From positions 1-41,974 of the forward strand of contig JAUNVM010000019.1 in the NCBI GenBank assembly GCA_030537635.1: DNA of 41,974 bases, read 5' to 3'. This DNA is from Flaviflexus sp. (GTDB lineage Bacteria > Actinomycetota > Actinomycetes > Actinomycetales > Actinomycetaceae). The notes beneath the pieces are model-generated. The model had not been told where the DNA came from. It did not search any database and saw only the letters and a list, made by a program, of their open reading frames with translations. This document shows, one piece after another, positions 7,948 to 16,693 of this stretch. Every line of letters begins with the position of its first letter. The first letter of the stretch is position 1. Position numbers and translations under genes: made by a program.

Positions 7948-8484
7948 ATGAGTGTTCTTCCGGGCTCGTTATCACTGTTTTTGCCGATCCTGGTCCAGCT
8001 CCTGCGCGGACCGGGCAAGGTGTATACCGTGCTCAACGGCATCATCGTCACCCTGGGCTTGGTTGCAGGGATTCGCGCCGAGTCCTCCCTGGCGACCGTC
8101 TGCACTGTCATCCTCGGCATTCTCGCCCTCGGTATCGTCATCTTTGCCATTCGCGGCCAGCGCCTCGCCCATCACGTCGAAGAGCTAGCCACGCTCTCCC
8201 AGCGCACGATCTCCTCCGAGATTGCTCCGCTGGGCGAGACCGATGAACGAGCCGAATTCGCCCGCCGCTACGAGGAGGCCTCCCGGGAGGCCTCCATCAA
8301 GACCGCCCGATTCATGCCCCGGGTCGAGGCTGCCCAACGCGCCGCCATTGCCGCCGTTGGCGGGCTGGGCAACGCCCCCTACCTCGAAGACGATCTGCGC
8401 TACACAATCCTCGCGGGGCTCGTCACGGCCATGGCCGGACCAATCGCTATCTTCCTCATCCTCCTTATCGCCATCGCCGGCTAG
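7948..8484 (+). CDS. Hypothetical membrane protein, 178 aa
   Basis: I do not recognise a named family. The N-terminal 70 residues hold two or three hydrophobic segments (SLSLFLPILVQLL, VLNGIIVTLGLVAGI, TVILGILALGIVIFAI). A charged region of about 75 residues follows, with helix-forming character (RRYEEASREASIKTARFMPRVEAAQRAA), and one C-terminal transmembrane helix (TILAGLVTAMAGPIAIFLILLIAIAG) closes the protein. The topology is probably helical hairpin, soluble domain, final anchor. No Shine-Dalgarno is seen before the ATG; a strong inverted repeat (7900-7931) lies just upstream. It is a stand-alone gene transcribed away from lepA. Confidence 0.75.
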   Translation: MSVLPGSLSLFLPILVQLLRGPGKVYTVLNGIIVTLGLVAGIRAESSLATVCTVILGILALGIVIFAIRGQRLAHHVEELATLSQRTISSEIAPLGETDERAEFARRYEEASREASIKTARFMPRVEAAQRAAIAAVGGLGNAPYLEDDLRYTILAGLVTAMAGPIAIFLILLIAIAG

Positions 8485-8698
8485 CAAGCCGGGCACTAGG
8501 CGCGGGTTCCGCCAAGTCGTCACGCCGATCCACCGCCGGCGGATGCTCAACGGGTCGGCCGCCTGACGGCCGCCTCACCGTCTGGCCGCAGCCGGCGCTT
8601 GGAGAGCGGCTGGAGAGGAGAATGCGCCCCATCTTATGTCGTGGGGAGTTGCCCCCTCCCCCTGTCGTGCAGGTCTGGTTTATGGGAAGATAGGAACC

Positions 8699-9208
8699 AT
8701 GAGCAGGTGGAATGGAGTGCGGCCGAATGAGCGAGTCATTCGGCGCTTGCACGCGAACGCGAAACTGGTGTTTTTCAACATCATCATCGCGACCTTCCTC
8801 GTCTCTTTTGTTGCCCTGTCAATCCTCCTCATTCATCCGACCCTTGGCCCGGTTGCGGCGGGAATTACCGGTATCCCGGCGGCCCTGCTCGCCGTGGGAA
8901 CGGTGGGCTACGCCCTGTGGCGCTACCTGTCAGAAGCCTATATCTTGACCGAGGACCGGCTTCTTGTGCGGACCGGAATCGTGCGGCGGTGCCTCACCAG
9001 CATCGACCTCGATGACATCGAGGCCGTGAGCTCGGATGTGGATCTCGTCGACCGGCTCCTCGGCTTTGGCACCCTCATCATCGATTCGCGTGACTCCTCC
9101 GTCACCGTCCTGCGTGATATCGCGCAGGTGCAGCGAGCCTACGTCGAGCTAACCGCCCTCCTTGTCAGCCGTGAGAAACCGCCTGTGCTCGAGGAGATCT
9201 GCGCGTAA
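8699..9208 (+). CDS. PH domain-containing membrane protein (bPH2/YdbS-like)
   Basis: A 169-residue protein with two transmembrane helices at about residues 21-65 (VFFNIIIATFLVSFVALSIL and AGITGIPAALLAVGTVGYAL) followed by a bacterial PH-like domain. The segment SEAYILTEDRLLVRTGIVRRCLTSIDLDDIEAV, then DRLLGFGTLIIDSRDSS, is typical of bPH2 (YdbS/YdbT-like) proteins. The ATG at 8699 has AGGA upstream and begins MSRWNG; an earlier in-frame ATG (8636) would add 21 residues without family character. The function of these proteins is not established. The stop codon is part of the next gene's predicted -10 element. Confidence 0.8.
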   Translation: MSRWNGVRPNERVIRRLHANAKLVFFNIIIATFLVSFVALSILLIHPTLGPVAAGITGIPAALLAVGTVGYALWRYLSEAYILTEDRLLVRTGIVRRCLTSIDLDDIEAVSSDVDLVDRLLGFGTLIIDSRDSSVTVLRDIAQVQRAYVELTALLVSREKPPVLEEICA

Positions 9209-9211
9209 ACT
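9206..9211 (+). promoter_or_regulatory. -10 hexamer for a probably leaderless PemK-like mRNA
   Basis: TAAACT lies exactly 6 nt before the GTG at 9218, with no Shine-Dalgarno. Its first three bases are the TAA stop of the preceding PH-domain gene, so the pemK-like gene may have its own promoter inside the upstream gene end. Confidence 0.45.
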
Positions 9212-9217
9212 TCACAC

Positions 9218-9832
9218 GTGTCTATTCTCAATCGCGCCATCAACATCGCTCGTTCCATCGCCACCGACCCAAGTGTGCGCCGTGCCGCACGCGAGCTGCT
9301 TAACAGGGCCCCCTCCGGATCACGCTCCACGACCGGCTCCCGCCCCGGCTCAGCCGAACGGCGGCCCAGCCCGGCCGGGCGCGCCGCTCCCGGCAAGCTT
9401 CCCGGTCCCGATGACATTCCGGTCGTCTACGACGTCAAGCGCTACGGGCTTCCCGCCTTCAGCTACGATCCCCACCCCGATGACAATGCCGATCCGGGCG
9501 AGGTTGTGTGGACCTGGGTGCCCTACGAGGAGGACGACACCCGGGGCAAGGATCGCCCGGTGCTCGCCTTGGCCCGCGTCAAGGACTGCGTGGTCATCGC
9601 CCAGATGACGTCGAAGGACCACGACAAGGATGCCGCGCAAGAGGCCCGCTGGGGCCGACACTGGTTCGACATTGGCTCCGGGCCTTGGGATTCTCGGGGC
9701 CGCGATTCCGAGGTGAGGATCGACCGCCTCCTCCTCGTCCACGCCGACGCAATCCGCCGCGAGGGCGCCCGCCTGGATAAGACGCGTTTCACACGAGTTG
9801 TCGAGGCCCTGCGTTCGTTCCACGGCAAGTAG
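9218..9832 (+). CDS. PemK/MazF-like family protein
   Basis: A 204-residue protein. Residues about 1-70 are a basic, Ser/Pro/Gly-rich region with no recognised domain. Residues about 80-200 resemble the PemK/MazF SH3-like barrel: GEVVWTWVPYEEDD...RGKDRPVLALARVKDCVVIAQMTS, later VRIDRLLLVHADAIRREGARLDKTRF. In classical MazF the matching segment is GDVVWV...KRRPVLVLS and the protein is an mRNA endonuclease. Here no antitoxin-sized gene adjoins it, and the N-terminal extension is unusual for a toxin, so a free-standing housekeeping relative is more likely than a toxin-antitoxin module. It starts at GTG 9218. Confidence 0.72.
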   Translation: MSILNRAINIARSIATDPSVRRAARELLNRAPSGSRSTTGSRPGSAERRPSPAGRAAPGKLPGPDDIPVVYDVKRYGLPAFSYDPHPDDNADPGEVVWTWVPYEEDDTRGKDRPVLALARVKDCVVIAQMTSKDHDKDAAQEARWGRHWFDIGSGPWDSRGRDSEVRIDRLLLVHADAIRREGARLDKTRFTRVVEALRSFHGK

Positions 9833-9936
9833 CTGCTAAGGTAGATACCCGGATCAGCTTCGGCGGGTCCTGCCACCGACCACACCACGGGGTGCCCCAC
9901 GCCCCAGTCCCGGTCGTGGCACAGCCCTCACCGTGT

Positions 9937-9956
9937 TAGCATTCGCACCAGCGAAT
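9937..9956 (+). promoter_or_regulatory. Putative rpsT -10 and leader hairpin
   Basis: TAGCAT (9937-9942) is a candidate -10, and a perfect 6-bp inverted repeat ATTCGC-ACCA-GCGAAT (9941-9956) lies directly before the ribosome binding site (AGAGG) of rpsT. The two overlap, so they may be alternatives. S20 leaders can be autoregulated, but nothing here proves that. Confidence 0.35.
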
Positions 9957-9973
9957 ACCTGAAAGAGGCGAAA

Positions 9974-10237
9974 GTGGCAAACATCAAGTCGCAGAAGAAG
10001 CGCAATCTCACGAACGAGAAGCGCCGTATCCGCAACCGGGCCTACAAGTCCGAGCTGCGTACCTACGTCCGCAAGGTCCGTGAGGCAATCGCGGCCGAGG
10101 ACAAGGACGGCGCGACCAAGGCTCTCCGGGCTGCCGGGCGCAAGCTTGACAAGGCCGTGTCCAAGGGCGTCATTCACAAGAACCAGGCCGCCCAGCGCAA
10201 GTCGAAGCTCGCTCGACAGATCGCCAAGCTCGGCTAA
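9974..10237 (+). CDS. rpsT: 30S ribosomal protein S20
   Basis: An 87-residue S20, a 16S rRNA-binding helical-bundle protein. The start [21 protein letters not shown] and the ending [19 protein letters not shown] are diagnostic, and length is standard. The start codon is GTG with AGAGG upstream. It is monocistronic here: a strong terminator follows 14 nt after the stop. In many actinobacteria rpsT adjoins holA and lepA; here two other gene groups intervene. Confidence 0.97.
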   Translation: MANIKSQKKRNLTNEKRRIRNRAYKSELRTYVRKVREAIAAEDKDGATKALRAAGRKLDKAVSKGVIHKNQAAQRKSKLARQIAKLG

Positions 10238-10251
10238 GGATTCTTCAGCAG

Positions 10252-10279
10252 AAGCGGGGACGGAACACCGTCCCCGCTT
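10252..10279 (+). terminator. Transcription terminator after rpsT
   Basis: Perfect 12-bp stem AAGCGGGGACGG / CCGTCCCCGCTT with an AACA tetraloop, starting 14 nt after the stop. The U-tract is poor (CGTTGTG), as is common in high-GC actinobacteria. It could also serve the minus-strand symporter gene ending at 10377. Confidence 0.85.
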
Positions 10280-10376
10280 CGTTGTGCTCGCGCGTTCCCA
10301 GCCCCAGCTCGAATCCGCGCGCGATTCTGGCTCTCGGGCCGCGCTTGTCGCAGCCCGTCCGGCCGGAGGTATCGAC

Positions 10377-11894
10377 TCAGCGAATGCGGTGGGTGTACTC
10401 GTCGGCTCGACCATAGATGGTGAGCGCCTTGACGTCGTGGGTGTCCACGCTTCCGAACTTGGCGACGAGCAAGGAGGCCAGATAGCCGATGGTGACGGAG
10501 GCGATGAAGGAGATCATCGAGATATGGAAGGGCGTCGTCTCCAAGAACTTCGGCAGGTACCAGGCAAAGAAGGCGGCGCCGAGCAAGCCAATGATGACAC
10601 CGAGGGCATTAGCACGTCGGGTGAAGATTCCCAGGGCGAAGACGCCGGCCAGGGGTACCCCGAACAGGCCCATGACCGAGAGGAAGAGATTCCAGGTCTC
10701 GTCCTTGTTAGTGAGCGTGAGGTAGACGGCCGCGACGAGGGAGATGAGACCCGCAATGACGATGATGAGGCGGGAGAAGCCGACCGAAGCTGGACCCCGG
10801 GAGGCAAAGAAGCGTTCGCGTAGATCCACCGTCACACAGGCCGAAATTGAGTTGAGCGAGGACGAGATCGTTGACTGGGCGGCGGCGAAGATCGCTGCGA
10901 TGAGGAGGCCAGCAACGCCGGCGGGCAGGGCCGTGACGATGAAGTAGGGAACGATGGCTGAGGTGTTGACCCCGGCGGGGAGTCCCCCACTGCGCTCAAA
11001 ATAGGAGTACAGCACGGTGCCGATGCCGTAGAACAGCGGAATGGTGATGAGGGCAAGCACGCCGTTCCATATGAGGGACTGGGCGGTATCCTTCTCCGCC
11101 TCGGTCGTCTGGTAGCGCTGCACCACATCCTGGGAGGCCGTGTACTGCTGAAGCGCGTTAAAGATCGAGCCAATGAAGATGATCTGAACGGCGGCCGCTG
11201 CCGTACCGAACTTGAAATTGGAGGCGGTGAGGAATTTGCCGTTCTCCCTCGCATCCGACACCACTGTGGCTAGGCCCCCGTCAATCATGGAGAGGCCGAA
11301 GGCAATGATGAGGGCCGCTCCGGCCAGCAGGATGATGCCCTGAATGACATCCGACCAGATCACGCCCTCCATGCCGGCGAGGAAGGTGTAGACGACGCAG
11401 AGCAGCCCGACGACGGTGACGATGAGGAGCGGATTGATGTCGGTCACCGAGGTGAGCGCGAGAGTGGGCAGGTAGATGACGATGGCGATGCGGCCGATGT
11501 GGAAGATGACGAAGAGAAGCGAGCCGATGACCCGGATAACCGGAGAGAAGCGCTCCTCAAGGTATTCGTAGGCCGTCGTCACATCCAGCTTGCGGAAGAA
11601 CGGAATGTAATAGCGGATGAGGATGGGAACGATCGCGAAAATAGCGAGATTGCCTGCCGCATAGGACCAGTCCGTGTTGTACGCCTGTTCCGGGGTGGAC
11701 ATGAAGGTGATCGCCGACAGGGTGGTGGCATAGATGGAAAAGCCGGCCGCCCATGCGGGGATTCTTCCACCCGCGCGGAAGAATGAATCATTCGAGGCGC
11801 TCGCTCGCTTGGTGAAGTACAGGCCAACACCGAGCATACCGAGAAGATAAACCACAATAACGAGCCAGTTGATAGCTCCTAGACCAGCAGACAC
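10377..11894 (-). CDS. Sodium:solute symporter (SSS) family transporter
   Basis: A 505-residue integral membrane transporter of the SSS family (LeuT fold, Na+-coupled uptake), with about 13 hydrophobic segments. Family features seen are FFRAGGRIPAWAAGFSIYATTLSAITFMSTPEQAY near the N terminus, RIAIVIYLPTLALTSVT, and YTFLAGMEGVIWSDVIQGIILLAG in the central region. The sequence is closer to the sugar/sialic-acid branch than to PutP in my reading, but the substrate cannot be fixed from sequence and no catabolic genes adjoin it. The start is GTG 11894-11892, preceded by AAAGGAGG. The frame upstream of it (to 11993) is intergenic. It is divergent from the DUF421 gene. Confidence 0.88.
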   Translation of the reverse strand: MSAGLGAINWLVIVVYLLGMLGVGLYFTKRASASNDSFFRAGGRIPAWAAGFSIYATTLSAITFMSTPEQAYNTDWSYAAGNLAIFAIVPILIRYYIPFFRKLDVTTAYEYLEERFSPVIRVIGSLLFVIFHIGRIAIVIYLPTLALTSVTDINPLLIVTVVGLLCVVYTFLAGMEGVIWSDVIQGIILLAGAALIIAFGLSMIDGGLATVVSDARENGKFLTASNFKFGTAAAAVQIIFIGSIFNALQQYTASQDVVQRYQTTEAEKDTAQSLIWNGVLALITIPLFYGIGTVLYSYFERSGGLPAGVNTSAIVPYFIVTALPAGVAGLLIAAIFAAAQSTISSSLNSISACVTVDLRERFFASRGPASVGFSRLIIVIAGLISLVAAVYLTLTNKDETWNLFLSVMGLFGVPLAGVFALGIFTRRANALGVIIGLLGAAFFAWYLPKFLETTPFHISMISFIASVTIGYLASLLVAKFGSVDTHDVKALTIYGRADEYTHRIR

Positions 11895-11998
11895 AGCGTC
11901 CTCCTTTGGGTGTAGTGGCCTTAAACACATGCTAGCCAGATCCTGTCGATGATCCGCAACTCGAGGTGCCGCCGGTCTTCTTATGCTCGCCATAATTG

Positions 11999-12010
11999 GC
12001 GCAATTGCGC
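11999..12010. repeat. 12-bp perfect palindrome between symporter and DUF421 genes
   Basis: GCGCAATTGCGC is a perfect palindrome in the 154-nt divergent region. It lies 39 nt before the DUF421 start and 105 nt before the symporter start. An operator role is possible, but no regulator gene adjoins. Confidence 0.35.
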
Positions 12011-12048
12011 GCTGTTAGGGGTACCGTGGATTCGTAACGGAAGGATGA

Positions 12049-12618
12049 ATGATGGGCGAACACGCGGATACCCTTATCTCCTGGCTGAACATCAGTCCCA
12101 TGGGTGCACTGGCCGTGGTTATCTCAACGGTGACGATGTATTTCCTGTTCCTCCTGGGCATGCGCCTCATGGGCCAGCGCATCCTCACCGGAATGGCATC
12201 CTTTGATATCGCCGCGGCCCTCGTCTTCGGCGCGGTGGTCGGCCGTTCCGCCATTGGCCCCTGGCCCACCCTCTCGGCCGGAATCATCGCCTTCATCACC
12301 CTGATCACTCTGCAGGCCACGGTCGGCCACGTCACTCATACTCGACGTGGAGACCGGATATTCAACAATTCCGCCGTGCTGCTCATGGCGGGCTCACGGG
12401 TGTTGGAAAAGAATCTCCATGCCTGCCACGTCACCCGGGCCGAGCTGTACTCACGCTTGCGGGCAGCGGGCGTGCGCAATGATGACGAGGTTGCCGCCGT
12501 CATCTTCGAGCCCAACGGCCACCTGTCCATCCTCAAGCGCGGATTCCTCATCGATCCCGAGCTGCTGGCCAATGTGCGCGGCGCGGAGGCCATGCCCCCG
12601 GGCTTTGTCGGCAACTAA
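12049..12618 (+). CDS. DUF421 (YetF/YcaP-like) membrane protein
   Basis: A 189-residue protein with three N-terminal transmembrane helices (about residues 15-90) and a cytosolic C-terminal domain. Family hallmarks are FLLGMRLMGQRILTGMASFDIAAALVFGAVVGRS in the membrane part. In the soluble part, RAELYSRLRAAGVRNDDEVAAVIFEPNGHLSILKRG matches the usual [ML]RxxGI.....V..A.LE.NG.LSVI pattern. The function is unknown; Bacillus relatives are spore or membrane-stress linked. GGAAGGA precedes the tandem ATGATG, so translation may begin at 12049 or 12052. It is monocistronic. Confidence 0.87.
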   Translation: MMGEHADTLISWLNISPMGALAVVISTVTMYFLFLLGMRLMGQRILTGMASFDIAAALVFGAVVGRSAIGPWPTLSAGIIAFITLITLQATVGHVTHTRRGDRIFNNSAVLLMAGSRVLEKNLHACHVTRAELYSRLRAAGVRNDDEVAAVIFEPNGHLSILKRGFLIDPELLANVRGAEAMPPGFVGN

Positions 12619-12681
12619 AGGCCTGACCGGGCCGCGACAGCTGTGTGCGACATAGCGGGCACCCCGCTCGGGCTGCCTTCC

Positions 12682-13653
12682 TTAGGCGCGCTGGGCTGCG
12701 CAGACGCTAAGAATGCAGGACTCGAGCGCGTAGCTCGGGTCTCGAACCTCTCCCCCAAAACCCTTGACTAGCGCATCGGTCCGCGCGATTGTCTCAATGG
12801 CCCGGGCCAGGGAGTCGTCTCGCCACATGTTGAGGTCGCGGCGTGCGCGCTTGGCCTGCCACGGCTGCATGGGCGGATTACCGCGCTTACCGCCGGCACC
12901 AGCCACGAGGGCTAACTGACGGAACTTCATGGCGAGGGCGGCAACGATGACAACCTCATCGGTTCCGGTGGCCACGGCATGCCGCATCAGCGACAGGGCC
13001 TTGCCCACCTGGCCGGCTACCACGGCATCGGCCACCGCGTAGCCGGTGGCCTCGATCCGGCCGCGATAGTAGGTGCGCACCTGGGCTGCGGTTAGCTCCC
13101 CCTCGGTGTCTGCAAGCAGCTGAGTAAGTCCGGAGACGAGCTCACGCAGGTCGCCACCGAGGCTTTCGAGGAGAGCTCCAATGGCATCGGGGCGCACCTT
13201 ACGCTTGGCCCGCTTGGCCAGGTTCTGCAAGATCGCGGCCTTATCGCCGTCTCGTTTCACGTCGGCGATCGCGCACACCGGATGCTCCTTACCGATCGTC
13301 TTCGCCATCCGCGAGGAGCGCACCCCGCCCGATTCGACGATGACGAGGGTGAGATCCGGGGATGGATGGGCGGCGATCTCACCGGCATCCCGCAGAAACC
13401 TCGCATTGGCCTTGGAGGCACCCTTGGCGATTGCGATCGTGGATCCGCCAAAGAGTGAGGGCGCGGCAAGCTGGGCCAGCTGGCCGCCCTCGTAGCTCGC
13501 CGCATCAATGCGCACGAGCGAGACCTCCGGATCGGCTTTCTTCGCGGCCGCAATAAGGCGTTCACAGGCCCAGTCAGCGAGAAGCTCTTCACCGTGTTGA
13601 ATAAGCACGACCGGGGCGAGCTCCACCGTATCCCACGACATCCGTTTAGCCAT
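12682..13653 (-). CDS. holA: DNA polymerase III subunit delta (HolA)
   Basis: A 323-residue clamp-loader delta subunit, which opens the sliding clamp during loading. The N-terminal part has VVLIQHGEELLADWACERLI and SYEGGQLAQLAAPSLFGGSTIAIAKGA, the divergent AAA+ start of HolA. Later come SLGGDLRELVSGLTQLLAD and the C-terminal collar region FRQLALVAGAGG...QPWQAKRARRDLNMW. The length is about normal. The start is uncertain: ATG 13653 (MAKRMSWD) lies 4 nt after the comEC stop with no clear SD, and an alternative ATG is at 13641. Coupling with comEC is likely. The comEA–comEC–holA order is widely conserved. Confidence 0.93.
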   Translation of the reverse strand: MAKRMSWDTVELAPVVLIQHGEELLADWACERLIAAAKKADPEVSLVRIDAASYEGGQLAQLAAPSLFGGSTIAIAKGASKANARFLRDAGEIAAHPSPDLTLVIVESGGVRSSRMAKTIGKEHPVCAIADVKRDGDKAAILQNLAKRAKRKVRPDAIGALLESLGGDLRELVSGLTQLLADTEGELTAAQVRTYYRGRIEATGYAVADAVVAGQVGKALSLMRHAVATGTDEVVIVAALAMKFRQLALVAGAGGKRGNPPMQPWQAKRARRDLNMWRDDSLARAIETIARTDALVKGFGGEVRDPSYALESCILSVCAAQRA

Positions 13654-13657
13654 GGCT

Positions 13658-15820
13658 CTAGTATTCCACGTTGAGGAGAAGGAAAATATCGCCGAGCTCC
13701 TCCGTCGACCACACCTCGCCGTAGCTCCCATACAGGTCAATTGTTGCCGGGGAGGGATGACCGTAGGAATTTGGCCCCACCGACAGCAGCGCTAACCGAG
13801 CGTTGACCCGCCGGGCAAAGCCCGGATCCTGGCGCGGAGAACCATGGTGCGGAATAAGGGCCACGTCGACCGCGATATCGCGCGCCGCAAGCGAGCGCTG
13901 CGCCTCGGTCTCCAGATCCCCGGTGATGAGATAGGTTTCTCCCAGATCCGCACGTAATACGAGGGATTGATCGTTTTGGCACGAGTCTGTCTCGCAGGAG
14001 ACCGCGCCGTCGGGCCACAGCACCTCAAATGGTCCCCGCCGCTCGCCCGCCGCAAGCTCGACGATGGGAGCGGTGACGAACCGAGCCGCCTCCTCACCCA
14101 CCCCCGGTCCCACCCACACCTCGGTGAGGGCGAACTCCTCGTCAACCCAGCTGGCGCGTCCGGCGTGATCAGCATGCAGGTGGGTGAGGACGAGAACGTC
14201 CACCTGTGCCCCGGCATGCTCGAGGCAGTCGGGCAGCCTCGCATCCACCATTCCGGTGTCGATGAGATAGGTGACGCCATCGGCACGGACAAGACTGGCA
14301 GCGCCCTGACCCACGTCGCATTGCACGACGTTCCACTCTCGCACCACCGGATTGCGCACGTGGGCAAGCAGCGGAATCAGCGCGGCGCCGAGAAGGAGCC
14401 GCGGGCCGAGACGGGCAGCCAACCAGCAGCCAGCCAGCAGCCCCACATAACCCGCCACGACCCAGATGCTGGTCAGGCCCGAACCAGGCCAGTCATCCAT
14501 CGCTCTCGCAACCAGGTCAATCCAGGCCACGAGCCAGCCCGCCATTGACGCCAGGACCGGGCCGAGAAGCGGAATAGGGGCCGCGAGCAGGGCGGCCAGG
14601 CTGAGCACCGTGGCCGCCGGAACCACCGGCGCGCACACCGCATTGGCCACGGCGCTCCACAGGGAGGCCTCCTTGGTGAGCAGGGCAAGAACCGGGGCGC
14701 AGGCGAGATGGGCAACGAGGGGTACCGCGAGCAGATGCGCCACCGGCAGCGGAAGGGCACCGGCAAGGATGACCGCGGCCGGACGCGAGCCCAGCACGAT
14801 TCCAGTCGTGGCGAGCACCGAGAGACTAAACCCAAATGATGCGGCCAAGCGCGGATCGGCGAGCAGGAGAAGAATGACGGACAGGCCGAGGGCGGGCAGG
14901 GCGCTCGCGGGCCGGCGTAGCCACAGGGAAACGAGAATGGCGCCTCCCATGACCCCCGCCCGGAGCACCGAGGGTTGGGCGGCGGTCGTGACGATGAGGG
15001 CAAGGAGGATCAACCCTGCCGCCACGACCGCGGTTCGCCTCCGGCGCAGGCCGATAGCGCCGATAACGAGGGCGCACACCATGGACACGTGCTGTCCCGA
15101 CACCGCCGTCAAATGGGTGAGGCTCACCCGCCTCATCGCCTCGGCCGATTCCTCCGGCAGGGCCGAATCATCGCCCACGGCCAGCCCCGGCACCAGTCCA
15201 AGGGCGGAGTGCGGGGTTCCCGCGAGATTCTTGGTGAGGTGGACGCTGCGCCGGGCCACCCACCGTTCCAAGCCACTTGCCGGGCGCACTTCGATGAGCT
15301 TGGTGAGGCGGGCCCAGGCGCGCTCTCGCCCGAGACCCTCCGTGGGCGCCAGCCGCACCCTCGCCCGCACAATCTGGCCCGCTGAAAGTCGCTCAACATC
15401 GCCGGTGAGATACACCGAGGCCCGGGCGGCACTGGTCTCTCCCCGCCTGGATATCTCCCCCACGCTCATCCGCACCGTCATGCCCTTTCCCAGCCGATAG
15501 GAGGAGATGCGTCCGGTGATGACAACGCTTGCCTCATCATTCACCGCCTTCGGAAATAAGCCGCGTGATTCGGCGGCAAGATGGGCTGAGGTGGCCAGGC
15601 AGGCGCAGCCGGCGCCGACGAGGAGCAGGCCAAGGGTGGGGGCCCAGTAGCGAACTCGCCCCTCGCCGAGATGCCGCTCGACGAGAAGGCCGGTCATGAC
15701 GGCTCCGGAAGCAAGCGCAATGATCGCCCAGGTTGCACCCGGCCCGAGTGCCAGAGTCGCCAGGACGGCCGCCCAGAAGACAGCTGCGAGGCTCACCAGC
15801 CGCATATCGCTGTGCCTCAT
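13658..15820 (-). CDS. comEC: DNA internalization protein ComEC/Rec2 family
   Basis: A 720-residue polytopic membrane protein of the ComEC family, the channel for single-stranded DNA uptake in transformation. Order: N-terminal helices, a periplasmic OB-like region (about residues 80-190), the Competence domain with LTHLTAVSGQHVSMVCALVIGA and repeated hydrophobic helices (about 220-480), and a C-terminal metallo-beta-lactamase-like domain with VLVLTHLHADHAG, LIDTGM and LIPHHGS. The metal ligands HxHxDH are intact. It overlaps comEA by 4 nt (ATGA) and precedes holA by 4 nt. Natural competence would also need pilus and processing genes that are not in this window. Confidence 0.94.
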   Translation of the reverse strand: MRHSDMRLVSLAAVFWAAVLATLALGPGATWAIIALASGAVMTGLLVERHLGEGRVRYWAPTLGLLLVGAGCACLATSAHLAAESRGLFPKAVNDEASVVITGRISSYRLGKGMTVRMSVGEISRRGETSAARASVYLTGDVERLSAGQIVRARVRLAPTEGLGRERAWARLTKLIEVRPASGLERWVARRSVHLTKNLAGTPHSALGLVPGLAVGDDSALPEESAEAMRRVSLTHLTAVSGQHVSMVCALVIGAIGLRRRRTAVVAAGLILLALIVTTAAQPSVLRAGVMGGAILVSLWLRRPASALPALGLSVILLLLADPRLAASFGFSLSVLATTGIVLGSRPAAVILAGALPLPVAHLLAVPLVAHLACAPVLALLTKEASLWSAVANAVCAPVVPAATVLSLAALLAAPIPLLGPVLASMAGWLVAWIDLVARAMDDWPGSGLTSIWVVAGYVGLLAGCWLAARLGPRLLLGAALIPLLAHVRNPVVREWNVVQCDVGQGAASLVRADGVTYLIDTGMVDARLPDCLEHAGAQVDVLVLTHLHADHAGRASWVDEEFALTEVWVGPGVGEEAARFVTAPIVELAAGERRGPFEVLWPDGAVSCETDSCQNDQSLVLRADLGETYLITGDLETEAQRSLAARDIAVDVALIPHHGSPRQDPGFARRVNARLALLSVGPNSYGHPSPATIDLYGSYGEVWSTEELGDIFLLLNVEY

Positions 15821-16593
15821 GGCACCGCGTGCTCGGCAATCTCCGCCAGCTTCGCCTCGCCAATCCCCTTGACTTCAAGAAGGTCATCCATGGAGGTAAA
15901 TGGGCCATTGGCCTCTCGGTGCTCGACGATCTTCGTGGCGAGTGAGGGGCCAATGCCGGGAAGCTCTTCTAAATCCTTGGCCGAGGCGGCGTTGATGCTC
16001 AGCGGACCCGCCGCCGGCTCGTCGGCAACCACCTGTTGTCCGGGGCGGGGCACGAGGATGTGCTCACCATCAACGAGCACGCGCGCCAGGTTGAGCGCAT
16101 TCATATCGGCGGCCCCGGTCATGCCGCCGGCCTTATCGACCGCGTCCACGACCCGCGCTCCTTCGGCGAGCCGGACGATTCCCGGGCTGACCACCTCACC
16201 GGAGACATAGACGATGATCTCGGTGGGAGCCCCCGGAGCGGAGGATTCGCCGGACGGCCTGCCGGCGCTCGCCGCTGTGCTCCTTCCTTCCGGCGATAGA
16301 CCGGGTGCCGGGCCGGCAGCCGGATCATTCGCCCGGCCCGGCTCGCGAGGCTCGGCCGCCGCCACGCTGGTCTCCACCCGTGCGGAGCCCGGAACGGCAT
16401 GCACGGTGGCCGGTCGGGAGGCCGTCCAGGCGACGACGAGGCCACAGAGGAGTGCGAGGGCAAGGGCGAGGATCCCGCCGGTTTTCGGGTCGACGGCGAA
16501 GCGAAACGTTCCCGGTGAATCATCCACCGGCTCCAGCGGATCATCCCCGGCCACGGTGGAATAGGCGGTACGCACATAGCTCTTGAGATTCAT
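15817..16593 (-). CDS. comEA: ComEA family DNA-binding protein
   Basis: A 258-residue membrane-anchored DNA receptor. A transmembrane helix at about residues 40-62 (GGILALALALLCGLVVAWTA) is followed by an Ala/Pro/Gly-rich linker. A SLBB domain (IIVYVSGEVVSPGIVRLAEGARVVDAVDKAGG) comes next, then the tandem helix-hairpin-helix module INAASAKDLEELPGIGPSLATKIVEHREANGPF...LLEVKGIGEAKLAEI, which binds duplex DNA. The ATG at 16593 begins MNLKSY; the frame extends further up to 16833, but that runs antisense into the HerA-like gene. It is the first gene of comEA–comEC–holA, divergent from the HerA-like gene. Confidence 0.93.
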   Translation of the reverse strand: MNLKSYVRTAYSTVAGDDPLEPVDDSPGTFRFAVDPKTGGILALALALLCGLVVAWTASRPATVHAVPGSARVETSVAAAEPREPGRANDPAAGPAPGLSPEGRSTAASAGRPSGESSAPGAPTEIIVYVSGEVVSPGIVRLAEGARVVDAVDKAGGMTGAADMNALNLARVLVDGEHILVPRPGQQVVADEPAAGPLSINAASAKDLEELPGIGPSLATKIVEHREANGPFTSMDDLLEVKGIGEAKLAEIAEHAVP

Positions 16594-16680
16594 GGACCCA
16601 GAGTCCCCGACCTGATCCGGCCTCCCCCGCCGGGTATCCCCTCTGCGTGATTTGTCAACGCGGAAGTGGTCGGGGACGCA

Positions 16681-16686
16681 TACACT
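16681..16686 (+). promoter_or_regulatory. -10 hexamer for a probably leaderless HerA-like mRNA
   Basis: TACACT lies 7 nt before the ATG at 16694, and there is no Shine-Dalgarno. This predicts a transcript that starts at the initiation codon. Confidence 0.5.
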
Positions 16687-16693
16687 GGTTCTC

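Noticed and set aside
8699..9832. Toxin-antitoxin module formed by the PH-domain gene and the PemK-like gene
   Set aside because: The upstream gene is a membrane PH-domain protein, not an antitoxin, and the downstream gene seems to have its own promoter.
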